Assembly (NCBI RefSeq): GCF_000003605.2
Contig: NW_003142798.1
Location: forward strand, 690,302-719,164
Reading direction: 5' to 3'
DNA length: 28,863 bases
Origin: Saccoglossus kowalevskii
Lineage: Eukaryota > Hemichordata > Enteropneusta > Harrimaniidae
Made by a program: the position numbers and the translations under genes. The notes under the pieces are model-generated. The model saw only the letters and a list, made by a program, of their open reading frames with translations. It searched no databases and was not told where the DNA came from. This document shows, in pieces, positions 10,020-27,987 of the stretch; the stretch's first letter is position 1; every line of letters starts with the position of its first letter.

Positions 10020-12120
10020 TCAAAGTACAGCTGCTGGATAATTTGCATATTAGCGTCTGTTGGACATTGCCAAAATTGTTTTGGCGTTTACAAGTTTGTA
10101 AATTATTGTTATATATATATAGACACTACTGAAAAATTAAATAATGAGAAACACATGATTGTTATACAATCATGTTGATGCCGGCAAATTTACTACTTCA
10201 AGAATTTATGGTGGTATTTCAAGAACCGAGAATTTTTGTTGACATTTAAATCAGATGATTTGCACCTATCAGACTTACTTTTATATTATGTATATAGTGT
10301 ATTTTGTAACCAAAATATTTCCATAAAAAGTTGCAAATGCACCTCAATGACATCCCCTCTCTCAAGGTCACACATCCTGGTACTTTGAATCATTTTGAAC
10401 ATCGTACTTCCATTTTTGTTTTGCGGGCACCGAAATAAACTGATCATGAAAACCGCTATCTCCATGTCAATTTCCCTTGGAAGATTTATTGTGATTGAAA
10501 ACTTGCATATCGAAAATTATATTATATTTCATAGGGGCTGTTTGAATTTGAAATCAAATTTTATACTTGTGATCACATGATAATTCGTGTTTTAGTGTAG
10601 AATACTCATAAGATAAAAGAAAATCATCATTTTAATATTTCATGCAATTACTCGCCACAAAATCAACTGTCCACAGAGCACCATCTGCAACATGAAATAT
10701 TTGAGAACAGATATATTCCACAGTTGTAATTTGAATATGGATAACGTCTAATAATATTCTAAATTGAATTTTCATCAACACATAGATATAACAAAAAAAT
10801 TTAAAAACATACTGTTTATCACCTCCAGGAAAAATGGTTGTGTCCAGGAGTGTTGCCTGTTTGTATTGAAAGAATTATAGTTTGGTGTTTGCCAGTTTCG
10901 TTTGGCATGTTGCATGTGACCTTTAGAGGGTGGATACACAGTCTATTTAAAATACCATATTTGCTGTATTAGTAGCCTCGGCATAAACTACAGGTGATTC
11001 TATTGCAAACCAGACAACCAATAAAAGTGTAAGATGGCACCAATTTTATTTTCCATGCAATATTATTTTGCAATTTATTTCAGTTTCAAGGATTTTCAAG
11101 TTTATTAACTTTAGTTTCAATATATTGTAATTGGTCATAATATAGTTTTTTCCTTGTAAAACAATTCTTTTATGAATTTGCAGACAGGTCTGTTTTATAT
11201 TATACATATATTTTCAAATTTTAATTTCCTCTTTTTGATTTATAAAATGATGTTCCAGACAATATATGTAAAAAGTACTTAAATAAAATTCTTCTTTTTT
11301 TAAAAAATTTATTATACTATCAATATTTCTTATATTTGCATGTTATCATTTGTCCCATTTCCGATTTGCCAGCCCACGAGAGAAAATAAACAGAATATTT
11401 TTTAAATCAAGCAGTATCAATTTATTTCAACCTTACCAAATTTACAAATATATAAATATATAACATACACAGCAACAGATTTGAAGGCCTAACACAATAT
11501 AAACCCACACAATTGTTTTTAAAAAAAATTTCAAAAAAAGTGATGACAACCTTTATTTATTGCATTCAAAGGATTACAGCAAGTTAACTTGCAACTGGGA
11601 AACTCCCTTACAATATCCCTATCAACTTCCTTCAAGACAGTTGAGATGACTGCAAAGAAGATTCGTACTGGTAATTTACAACATTCTTTCTGTAGTCGCA
11701 TCAATATTGCAATATGAAAACAAGACAACAACTTCATATTAAGTACCTGGACAAAAATTAATTAAAATTCAAGTCCAAAATTAAGGTGCCAGGGGAAGTA
11801 AGACTATCACAAAATGTAAGCAAATTGTTTTCATAATATTGGATCATTTGATAGCACAAACAAAGTCCCTCGCTATATTGCAATATTCATGGAGACTTTC
11901 CTGGGCAGTTTGTTAACTCCCTGTACGAATCTTGTTTGTACCCGCTGTAATAAGATGTGTGCTTCAAAAAAAGTTTACCAAGAGTAGCCAAGACAACATA
12001 CACTCAGCATTACAACTAGTATATGCATTGGTGATTGCATTGCATAGAAAGTCAAGCAAAGAGCTGTAAATAAGATTTCTGAAGTGGGAATCGATAAATA
12101 AAAATACAATCATATAGCAC
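10020..12120. other. Intergenic DNA, nothing recognised
   Basis: AT-rich sequence between the convergent IQCE and LCMT1 genes. I see no exon-like open frame, tRNA or recognisable transposon here. Confidence 0.5.
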
Positions 12121-12123
12121 TTG

Positions 12124-12129
12124 TTTATT
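12124..12129 (-). terminator. Candidate LCMT1 polyadenylation signal AATAAA
   Basis: On the minus strand this reads AATAAA and is the first canonical hexamer I found downstream of the LCMT1 stop, implying a 3' UTR of about 1.2 kb. An ATTAAA variant lies slightly earlier, near 12275. Confidence 0.3.
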
Positions 12130-12289
12130 CATGTTTTGAATTGTAGAGCGAAACATACATATATGAAACATGCACAGTAAAGATGAGCTATGTTTAATCA
12201 TCCCAATACAGTTGCCCTTTTCAATTAGATGTGACCAGACATGTATATGACCTTATTTTAAATTTGTTGATACGTTTTAATAGTGGATT

Positions 12290-12323
12290 TTACCATTATA
12301 GCCAATGGTAGCTATAATGGTTT
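12290..12323. repeat. Short inverted repeat
   Basis: TACCATTATAGC and GCTATAATGGT pair around a short spacer, and AGTGGATT / AATCCACT pair further out. It lies in the putative LCMT1 3' UTR or just downstream. Confidence 0.5.
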
Positions 12324-12810
12324 GAATTATGAATCAAACTTAATCCACTGGGGATGATCGTAAATTTATCAATGCTGGGAATAACAGTTCTGCTTCAATT
12401 TCAAGTTGTGTAAAAATTATCTTTAAAAATTTAGTTTAAAAATTAAAAAAAACTAGATGAATATAAGGGAGGGAGAATCACCAAGTTTTACGTCATCATT
12501 GAAGTTACTAATGGTGGACTATATCACAGATTAAAACTGACACTAGAGTATCAAATTTGGTCTTGAAATGCGGGCTGGTGTTCCACTGTAAATTGGTTGG
12601 GAGGTACACTACATGTACGTTTGTAGATCACTAATTGAGGTGTACTGAAAATGTATCCATTGAATTGACATGTGGCTATGGTGCAAGATTACACTTCATG
12701 ACCCAAGATATGTTCTGCATTCACCTTGCATACAGATTGGTTGATACAAGATGAGAACAGGTAGCCTTTTCAGACAAGTCAAGCCACATATACGGTGACA
12801 CACATCCATA

Positions 12811-12843
12811 ATGCACCAAAGAATGTTGAATTCTTTGGTGCAT
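12811..12843. repeat. Perfect 14-bp hairpin in the putative LCMT1 3' UTR
   Basis: ATGCACCAAAGAAT (12811-12824), loop GTTGA, then its exact complement (12830-12843). It is about 460 nt downstream of the LCMT1 stop and would fold in the transcript. Confidence 0.75.
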
Positions 12844-13303
12844 CATCAGGTGGTATGGCTTTATGCAAAGCCGATTGATGATAAACCTAAAAAATAATTG
12901 AGAGAAAACAAATCCAGTATAAAAGCCCTAATTTATGTAACTATACAAATGAAAAAAACAAAACATCTGGAGTCTCTTATTTTCTAACAGTTGCAATTCA
13001 GGTAGAGTATGACATACACGAGTATCAATCCCAAGATTCACTGCATCAAAGTTGTGATAGTAAAAATTGTAAATATATAGTATTACTACTGATGAGGAAA
13101 CAAAATTTAGATCTATGAAGTGTAATTTGTGAATAACACAGTCACATATTATCATTCAATCTAAAAAGTTGTGATAACCAAAGACATCAGAAATATGTGA
13201 CTTAAAGTATGGCTTGACAGCTTGTAAAGAAGTAAATCAGCAAGGAAATAAGATAATCATTGTGTAGTGATTTACTGTTTTGTTCTATAACTAGGCACAC
13301 ATC

Positions 13304-19751
<6,448 letters not shown>

Positions 19752-19776
19752 ATTTTCATTTAGCGATATCGTCACC

Positions 19777-19791
19777 TCAATATAACGCCAT
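19777..19791 (-). other. Upstream ORF before LCMT1 (4 codons plus stop)
   Basis: ATG GCG TTA TAT TGA lies 25 nt upstream of the LCMT1 start. Its context, CCAAAATGG, is a good initiation context (A at -3, G at +4). It matters only if the 5' UTR reaches this far. Confidence 0.4.
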
Positions 19792-20009
19792 TTTGGTATC
19801 ACCTAGGACGCCCCAGCACATTAAAATAAGCTGCAATAAATTTGCATACCTACGGCCAATATCGTATCATGTCATATTGAGTAGGAATTATCGCTTTGAA
19901 AGTTTCATGGATTACATTAATCTATTATAATTGTTTATGTTAATGAGATGTTTGATTCGAATTGGCTGTTTATTGAAAATGAGTTTCACCACGACTTACC
20001 AGACAAACA

Positions 20010-20140
20010 ATTTTCAAGCAACCTAAGTGGTATTGGGACATCCCATCCGAGAGAGGACAGTACAGAAAGAAAAGATGACAGTTCGAACAGGGCAGGTAAA
20101 CGTCACTAAAGATGACGTGGGAAGATAAGATAGATACCAG
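20010..20140 (+). other. DGKE: Probable DGKE 5' UTR exon
   Basis: A strong donor (ACCAG|GTGAGT at 20141) pairs with an acceptor TTATTTCAG ending at 20264, giving a 124-bp intron just before the coding exon. The 5' edge is unknown and placed only roughly. An alternative donor GGGCAG|GTAAAC lies at about 20096. Confidence 0.45.
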
Positions 20141-20304
20141 GTGAGTTATCTGAACGTATGCATTATTTTATCCTCTGTCGTATCTATAGGTCACAGGTAT
20201 AACACTTAATATCGTCGCGAAGATCTGTCTGTCTGTAGTAATTTGTAATGATGTCTTATTTCAGTGTCGGTAGTCCATGTAGAAATCTTCGTTTTTTGAA
20301 AGAA

Positions 20305-23300
20305 ATGGTTTCGACGATTCAAGAATGGTGGGAGGAATATCCCTACCAGATCTCTCTGTGCGTAGCCCTTGTTTTCTTTGTAATTTGGACTCTCTCGAAA
20401 ACATGTAAAAGACGAAGACGTCTGCATGATATACCCGTACGCGACATCACGAAAGGACATAGGTGGTTATTGAAAGACGAGTTTCGCAGATCGACCTACT
20501 GTAGTGTTTGCGAATCGCTCATTACTCATGGCGGAGTGTGCGATTCGTGCAGTGTTTGCGCAGACGATATCTGCTTATCAGCAGCGGACAGGTTATTCGC
20601 GTGCAAAGCGTTGTCGCTGTCGAAGCAAGTGACACAATCAATGAAACACCACTGGGTGCGAGGAAATTTGCCTCTATTCACCGCCTGCTGCGTGTGTAAA
20701 GCAGAATGCGGGAATCTGCCGCGCCTGTCAGACCATCGCTGTGTGTGGTGCCAGAGGACGGTTCACGACAACTGTTTATATTTGGTCAAGACAGCAGAAT
20801 GCGATTTCGGGAAATATTGTAACTTGATCATACCCCCATATTGTCTATCATTAACACTAGTCGGTTGGAAGGGGCGCAGGCATTGGAGCGTGGCGGGAGT
20901 TGTCAGCCCACCTGATGACAGAAACTGGAAACCGATTTTGGTTTTCTGTAATCGTAAAAGTGGGAACAATGAAGGAGAACAGATTCTCAGTACATACAGA
21001 TCTATGCTTAACCCAGTACAGGTGAGTACAAGAATTAATAAATAATTTAAATATAATTTATGAAATTACCTATAGAATAACTATACTAATTAATGAAATA
21101 ATAAATAAATTAATAGTTGTAGTAATTGTTGTAGTTCTGAACACAATCGTCTCATGTTCACTGCACCAGCTGAATTTAAATGACTTCAAAAATGGGTATA
21201 TTACAATTTTAGATGAAATAAAGTAGAAAATATTATTCATGTTGTCATGGTTTCTCTCCTAAACTGATTTGTAATAAAGTAATTAATGTTGGAAATACCT
21301 TATATTTTTATTCATTGTTGACAAAAAGTTTTTTTTTTTTTACAAATTCCGTATGTTGAGACTCACTTGAGTACCAGGCTACTTTCACTATGTCAATAAA
21401 GATGGACACAGTTAAATAGTTTAATAATGTGGAATTTTTAAAAGCACTACCAATTCAGAGTTCTATAAATAAATGACAAACAACAAATAAAAATAGTGGG
21501 TGTCCAATCTTGTTTCAATAGAAATGATGACTTTACGATTTCCCTATAACGTTTAAACCCCACTTTGGCGGCCATTTTTGAAAATATGAAAAAATACATA
21601 CAATCAAGGTTCATAATTCAAAAACTAGTTTAGATACCTCTAAATAAAACATCAAATCACAAAGAATAATTCAGCAAAGTTTGAGGAAATTTTTGTTTAA
21701 AAAAATGTGTTAGCCATAACAATGCTTAAACATGATTTTTGCTAATGTGGTGGTTGTGTTATGGAAATACACCTGTCTGAAGGGATTGACCTAGATTTAT
21801 TATTTACATTATTTTCCTGCTGTTGAGTTTATAAATGTATCTCATGAAGTTCGGATATGTTTTTTTAATAGCTTGAATTAATGGCTTGATTTTAGTAGTC
21901 AGACCACAGCACTGATTTCTTACTGACAGCCCCTACCCAACTAACCCACCATGCATGTGACAGCTTTTTTCCCAAAGTTTTTGACAGAAAATTAGCAAAA
22001 ATAAGAAAAAATTAAGTTTTCATGAAAAATCTAAATAAAGGCGCACACTTTACAGTGAACTCCATGAAGGCATGGCTATTTTTTAAATTATTTATAAATG
22101 TTTTATAAATTTCAAATGAAAACAATCACACATCAGCCACTATTTGAAGGAAACCCGCTAAGACTCGAGAATAAATCTTTTATAAATATTTTGTAAATTT
22201 TCATTAAAAAAAATCATGCCTGCATAAAATTTGCATGGATTTTGTACAGCAAATTAGACAGAAACATCCTATTATCCGGCCTTTATCGTTTACACACTCA
22301 GTGAAGCAGAGCTTTTACAAAACATACTGGCTTCATCTTTGGTGTCCCCTCATGTGCACGACTGTTTATCAGGTTTATATTACCCTGGTACTTGCTTCCA
22401 ATCCATGTGGCAGACACTGTTATTGACTAAACTGATGTACTGATAAATTGCTGTTTATTTATTGCCTTTCCTTATAGGTAGGGAGACACTTTTCTCATAA
22501 ATAACCATAGATACTGACAGCAAAAAAAATAAGTTTTAGACCTTATCAATTGTGGCATACATTTTGTAATAAGGGATTGACCATTAACAAATCTAGAGAA
22601 AAGATGGTAAAAAATTATTTGTTTCTTTTTTGTTTAGTTTGAGCTACATTTGTTCTCAGTATGATATAAGCTGAAAATCCTCTTAAAATACTTATATCAG
22701 TAAAGATAAATCAGTTAATGTTCTGAATAACATAAATAAATCTTTTCTTAATGTAAAGCCAAAGTTTTTGTTTATTCTCTCCTTGCGTTGAAACTAAATA
22801 TAATTCTGGATTTAAACTTTTAATTCATGTGTAAACTAAAGAAACAAATTACAGTGCTAATCACTTTAAATACTTTAATGGGAGATAATACCATCTATTT
22901 TTAACTCTTTAAATGTCAAAGTTAACATTTGTCACGTTTTATGCAAACAAAAAACACATTTTTTAAATGTTGATCAAATCCTATGTTCATTTGGTTCAAA
23001 ATTAACAAAATAATTACAAAAAAAAGATAACAGGAAAAATGTTGACATTCTTGTCAGCCATGTGCTATTGTAAAATATCCATTCTAAACAAGAAAATATT
23101 GCCATATACCTTATTAATCCATACATGTCTGTATTTGTCTGGCATTCACACAGGTGGCACTCTACAGATCTACAGTGTAAACATGAAATAAGTGTGTGAT
23201 ATTCAACTAATATTTTTTAACCACAGAGTGTTTCTGCAGTGGATAAGCCACAGAAGCCTAATTAACCTTTTTTTTCAACGATCAATACTTCTTGTCATTG

Positions 23301-25000
23301 AGTTTTTATTTTTTATTTTTATTTTTTCAGAATTTAAATATGATAACACTGCCAACACATAATGTATATGGGGTATATGTTTGCTAAGTGCTAAAAATTA
23401 AATCATTATTGGTTTAATGAAATGAGCTGACATGATGGCCAACTGGCAGCCATTTTGTTGTAAACGTATTCCAAAATCCTGTACTAAACTAAGTAATTTT
23501 CTGCTTTTTAAAGGGGCACTTCAACAAATTTACTTTCTGGATTAAAATTAGAATGGATAATAACAAAAGATAGATTAACATTGTAAACAACATAAACAAT
23601 AGTGTCCCATGATTCTTTAATGCAATCTCTGGGTTTGGAAGGTTCCCCTTTAAAATGAACAATTATGTTTATAAGTAAAATATTTCTGATTCTATACTGC
23701 TGAGAATTTCACATTGGTTTTTGTATTTTTAGGTTGTTGATTTATCTGAAGTCCCTCCAGAGAAAGCGCTAGAGTTGTGTAATTTTATCCCTCATAGGAC
23801 GTGTACAATACTGGTATGCGGTGGAGATGGTACCATTGCCTGGGTGCTTGGTGCAATTGATAGTATGAATCTACAAGTAAGTTAAGTGGTCATTTAACCC
23901 CCTAAGCATATGATAAAATGGTTTGCATGTTTGTCCTGCATTAGGGAAGTTGTGCAGCAAAAATACTATTAAATTGGGTAGACTAATGTTCTTATCAAAT
24001 AGGAACAATATAACTACATGTGGTCAGTTCTATGTACTATCTACATGTGAAAGAACCCAGCCATTTTTTATGAGGTGATATTTGTAATTATTCTGTGTTT
24101 CAGTTTATATGTGATTAAGAGTTCACAGTGAGAAAGAACAGCTGATGACTGAACTGAGCTCATTACTCTTCATTGGCAGTATGTCATTTTTGTTTACCTT
24201 CAGCCTAAGAGCTAAATGCTGCTAATGATTGAAAAAAATGGAGCAAAATGCTCTTAAACCTGACTTTTTAGGAGCAAAATACATGATAACAAATTTACCC
24301 ATAATCACATTGACAGTGACTTAAATTACTAACTGTACTGTTTTGTTTTTTCTGTAGACACGGCCAAATATTGGCATTTTACCTCTTGGTACCGGTAATG
24401 ACCTTGCACGGGTGTTGGGATGGGGTGAAGGGTACAGTGGAGAAGAGAACCTTGATGAATGGTTGGATTCTATTGTGAATGCCAAAGTTACCCCCATAGA
24501 TAGGTAAGATATATAAAGACCTATCATGAAATTATCTACAATTAAAGAGCCATAATCTGTATCTTTCCATCCAAATCGTTTTATTTGTTAAGGTAGAAGC
24601 CTAATCAAAAATAAAAATATTTAGAATGTATTCATTTCACAATAAATTGCACTCCAGGACAATATAAGGATAATGATTTTTAAAAAAAGCTGGGAGGCAC
24701 CAGCCTTTTACAATAGTATTACTACTGTAATATACTTTATTTTAGCTGGAGTTAATTTTTGCTGAAAGACTTTTTGGGTGTTTTGTATGGAATTTATTTT
24801 CACTGATTTTAGGTGAGTTGTAAAATATATGGTAAAAGGTATATTCACTGAATTTTATTTTCACTGAATCATTCGATTCAGCGAAAATAGCAAAAATAAA
24901 GTATTCTGCAGTACCGGTATCTTCATTTCTGTGCCTCTTATGCAGGTGGTCACTGAATATTGTCAATCTTCGAAGATTTGGATTTCGGAAACCAGTGAAG
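20305..25000 (+). CDS. DGKE: Diacylglycerol kinase epsilon, 3'-partial (5 coding exons)
   Basis: Coding exons: 20305-21021, 23733-23876, 24358-24503, 24946-25000; exon 1 is preceded by a probable 5' UTR exon. Frame is continuous for 354 residues (human DGKE about 567); the rest of the catalytic domain and the accessory domain lie beyond the window. The enzyme phosphorylates diacylglycerol, preferring arachidonoyl species, to phosphatidic acid in the phosphatidylinositol cycle. Seen: a hydrophobic anchor [16 protein letters not shown] (16-31) followed by KRRRR, which is the epsilon-type membrane segment; a first C1 zinc finger (about 52-100, His52 with CxxC pairs); a second C1 finger (about 116-167, [22 protein letters not shown], ending CDFG); IIPPY; then the DAGK catalytic domain with [13 protein letters not shown] (about 266-278) and [17 protein letters not shown] (294-310). 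One membrane segment, two C1 fingers and no EF hands, PH or ankyrin repeats identify epsilon. The last visible intron exceeds 3.8 kb. Confidence 0.93.
21022..23732 (+). other. DGKE intron (2.7 kb)
   Basis: The donor is GTGAGT and the acceptor TGTATTTTTAG. Strongly AT-rich. An imperfect AT-rich inverted repeat at about 22064-22222 (GAAGGCATGGCTATTTTTTA versus the complement of the right arm, GCAGGCATGATTTTTTTTAA) may be an old MITE. No other element seen. Confidence 0.5.
23877..24357 (+). other. DGKE intron, nothing recognised
   Basis: A 481-bp GT-AG intron between the GGDG-loop exon and the GTGND exon. No repeat identified. Confidence 0.6.
24725..24911. mobile_element. CTGTAGAATAC-family MITE, copy 2 (187 bp)
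   Basis: It begins CTGTAATATACTTTATTTTA and ends AAAATAAAGTATTCTGCAG, flanked by TA (24723-24724, 24912-24913). It is colinear with the reverse complement of the 3643-3850 element, including the GGAATTTATTTTCACTGATT and TTCAGCGAAAATAGC blocks. It sits in a DGKE intron, 34 bp before the exon at 24946. Confidence 0.8.
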
Positions 25001-25156
25001 GTAAGAATTTAAATATTTACGTCAGTATTTTTCCCACAACACACTAACTTGATATTTACGTAAGAATAGGTATTTCACTAACAGCTGATTGTTTTCCCAA
25101 ACTGATATTTTCTTTTAGAGAATGTACTTTGTATCTTGTCCTGTTTTGTTTACTAA

Positions 25157-27093
25157 GGGGAGAGTAGGAAATCAAACGGGCGGTGCACCGCGGTCATTAC
25201 CGCGGTGGTGGTGGGTGCTCGCCTGTCGACCGCATTTTATGCAAATTTATGCATAGATTCCATGATGCCGGCTGACCGCGGTGGGCTCGCACAGCAATTC
25301 ACACTTATTGTCAAGACCATTAATGAACACAAAGAACTGGGAAATTAAAAGGATCACAAAGTTCTAATGAAAAATTAAACCAATTTAGCTGAGCCAAAAG
25401 CTAGAAAACTAGTCTATAATAGTTGACATTATTTTATTTGCCTGAGCCTTGGAATAAAATCACAAAACGATCCCGAAAGACGTAGAGATCAACATAATAT
25501 AAAATATGATCGCATTATTTTGTGAATATATATCATGCATGATCTCAGAAAATGTTTAGAAAGATGTTTCGCGTAGACCAAATATAATCACGCATAAGTA
25601 TAAAGTCAAAGTGTTTTAATACATTGGTGAGAGGTCGAATTTACGTGAACAAGAACATGCACTAAGAAGGAAAAGCAAGCCAAAGTCGAAACAGGCTGTA
25701 TCATGGACTTGGTACAACATGCGCTGCGACAATTGAGTGATCGTCGACATCATTTTGGGGCACAATTGAACTTCAAGTACGTTGCGAAACTTGCTACGCG
25801 GCGATGCTGACATCTAGTGTGTGTTGATCGAAGTTTGACCCCAAGTCATGCACTGAACTGGCGCGTTACCTTAGCAACCCTTTTCTTTCTTGGTCCGCAC
25901 GTCGATTTCGTAAAATTGTAATTATATCAGGCGGTACTGTACTGTAATAACACAACCTGTATCCAATATTTCAACATCGTTTACTTAGTGTGCTGCTTTT
26001 CTAATAACGCAAATATGTTTACAGTATTGCACGGGCTCTAAATATTTCAACTTTGCAATGTATTGCTTTTATAATAATTACGCAAACTGAGTTATTTTTA
26101 TTATTGTTGGGACACTAACCCGGGCTATTAAAGTGAATATGTAACCATACAATAACATACAATATCATGCGTAATGTTAACTTTTTCTATAATAAACTTT
26201 GATCGCATTATTCACGTACATTTCGACTGAACCCTAATAACCATGTGTTTGAATTACGTGCGGCAATGGGCAATGAACTCAATGAGTTCACTCACCGACA
26301 TTTAAATTTGGGCCACCCAGTTTGACGCAAAACGATACAGTTACTTAACATTTGTTCAAAAAATTAATAAACTCTCACAAATACCATGAACGCGAAGAGT
26401 TAACTGAAAGGCAACGTTGTTTTTGACCCCCAAAAAACACATCAATACAAGATTATGTGTGCAAGGTTAGATTTATAGAACGTACGTGCATGACCGCTTT
26501 TTTTTAATAATCATGTCGCACGTGAAACACAGGAGACATTTTAGTTCGTCTATTTCTTGTTTAAAATACTGATCTTGAACTTTTTGTCTGGAATGCGATA
26601 CTGGCAAAGAATAAACATTAATGATACCCACCGTTGTCAAATCAACAAGAGGCTCGAATCAGGAAGGCTCGACTATTTAAAACTTCGTAAATAACATTCT
26701 TTTCATGTGGTAGACTTTATTCAAGTGTAACAAACGTAAGTGAAATGTATGGACGAGTCATAATACTCGTACCTTCGAAAGTTTTGACTTTTACTCTTGG
26801 AATTGGTGATAAATACATGCATAAAATACAACATTGTTTCACGCAGCAACAATTCGTATACACCATTGAACTTATGGATTTTTATATTAATAAAATATGT
26901 GGGCCGATAATATTACCATATGCTTAGTATTTCCATGCCAACAATGCTCGTAACCTACTCGATTTAAAAACAGCTATTTGAAACAAAGACTCATGGAATC
27001 ACAAAGGAAACTGTTAAGTACGTATTTCACACCTTTCCTAGGACCACTGGTACCGGTCGCGGTGAACCTCCCATTTGATTTCCTACTCTCCTC
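25157..27093. mobile_element. PIF/Harbinger-like non-autonomous DNA transposon (1.94 kb)
   Basis: The terminal inverted repeats GGGGAGAGTAGGAAATCAAA (left) and GAGGAGAGTAGGAAATCAAA (right, complemented) extend for about 35 bp into GGGCGGTGCACCGCGG / GGGAGGTTCACCGCGA. A 3-bp TAA duplication flanks the element on each side (25154-25156 and 27094-27096), typical of PIF/Harbinger. The left subterminal region contains repeated CCGCGGT strings, and the interior is richer in CpG than the host introns. No transposase or Myb-like ORF is seen; the longest frames are about 60-65 codons without recognised motifs. It lies in the DGKE intron after the exon at 24946-25000. Confidence 0.8.
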
Positions 27094-27096
27094 TAA

Positions 27097-27987
27097 GCTA
27101 TATAAGTGATAAATTGTTCTTGTTTGTTGTCGTAGACAATAATAACTTATTTGAATTCAAGGTTTTCTTTGTTCAGTATATCCTTCAACTTTTGCATATA
27201 CATGTATTCTGTATTATTGGCAAGCAGAAGGTGGTGGTGGTGGTGGTGGTGGTGGTGGTGGTGGTGTTGGTGGTGGTGGTGGTGAAATTTTTACAGTTTT
27301 TGTCCCTTACTGATCCTTGTTTTTTTTTATATTGAGATTCAAACTTCTTGTTGCTGGCAACTACAATATCTGCCCCTTTAGTAAGAAGAATATATTGTAT
27401 TTACAAGTTTTTGGAAAAAGTATTTCTGTATTCAAAATGAGTTAATATTTTAGTCTAAATAAACATGTGTGCAAATACAGTATAAAGGAAATACAGTAAC
27501 TTGTTTTCCATGTGTACCATACGGAGATACAGGAAATGACTGGGTCACCTGACTAGTCTCATAAATCTAGCAGAAAATGCCACAATCCAAGAAATTTCAT
27601 TAAAATAGTCTTTTTATGGACAGGTTTATTTTTTTGGATTGCCAACTTATACATTTTGACATATTTGTCAAGAAAGAAAATAATTAGATGGTACTGTTGT
27701 AACAAAACCACATATATTTATATTGATCAAGTCAAATAAAAATTGTTTATAAATAGAATGCTAATTATTATTTTGGTCTCTAAACAAAGCCGGATCTTCA
27801 AAAATATTGCTGAAAGGGTGGTCACTTTATACAAGTGGTCTTTATGCACTGGTTGCTCATACACAATTTTTTTGAACTGCATAAAATTGGTCACTATAGA
27901 CAGGTGGTTTGTATATTGTCAAGTTTCGGTAAATCTTACTGGAAATACAATAATAGTTAATGTAACGACAGGGAGTATGTGAGCCAG
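27097..27987 (+). other. DGKE intron between the Harbinger-like element and the LINE
   Basis: Apart from the GGT microsatellite I see no exon, hairpin or recognised repeat. The next DGKE exon, expected to continue into the rest of the kinase domain, is not in the window. Confidence 0.5.
27230..27284 (+). repeat. (GGT)n microsatellite
   Basis: About 18 GGT units with one GTT interruption. The poly-valine open frame it creates is an artefact of the repeat. Confidence 0.95.

Larger units (their letters stand above)
19752..20304. promoter_or_regulatory. Divergent LCMT1/DGKE promoter region
   Basis: Only 553 bp separate the two oppositely oriented start codons, so both transcripts must start here or be driven from here. 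Visible elements are an octamer ATTTGCAT (19840-19847), a CCAAT box (19856-19860) and an inverted CCAAT box, ATTGG (19961-19965). No convincing TATA box sits at a fixed distance from either gene. Transcription start sites cannot be placed from sequence alone. Confidence 0.6.

Noticed and set aside
25616-25813. Possible transposase fragment in the Harbinger-like element (minus strand)
   Set aside because: 65 codons with no DDE, helix-turn-helix or Myb-like motif visible.
27075-27335. 86-codon frame with a poly-valine run
   Set aside because: Created by the GGT microsatellite.
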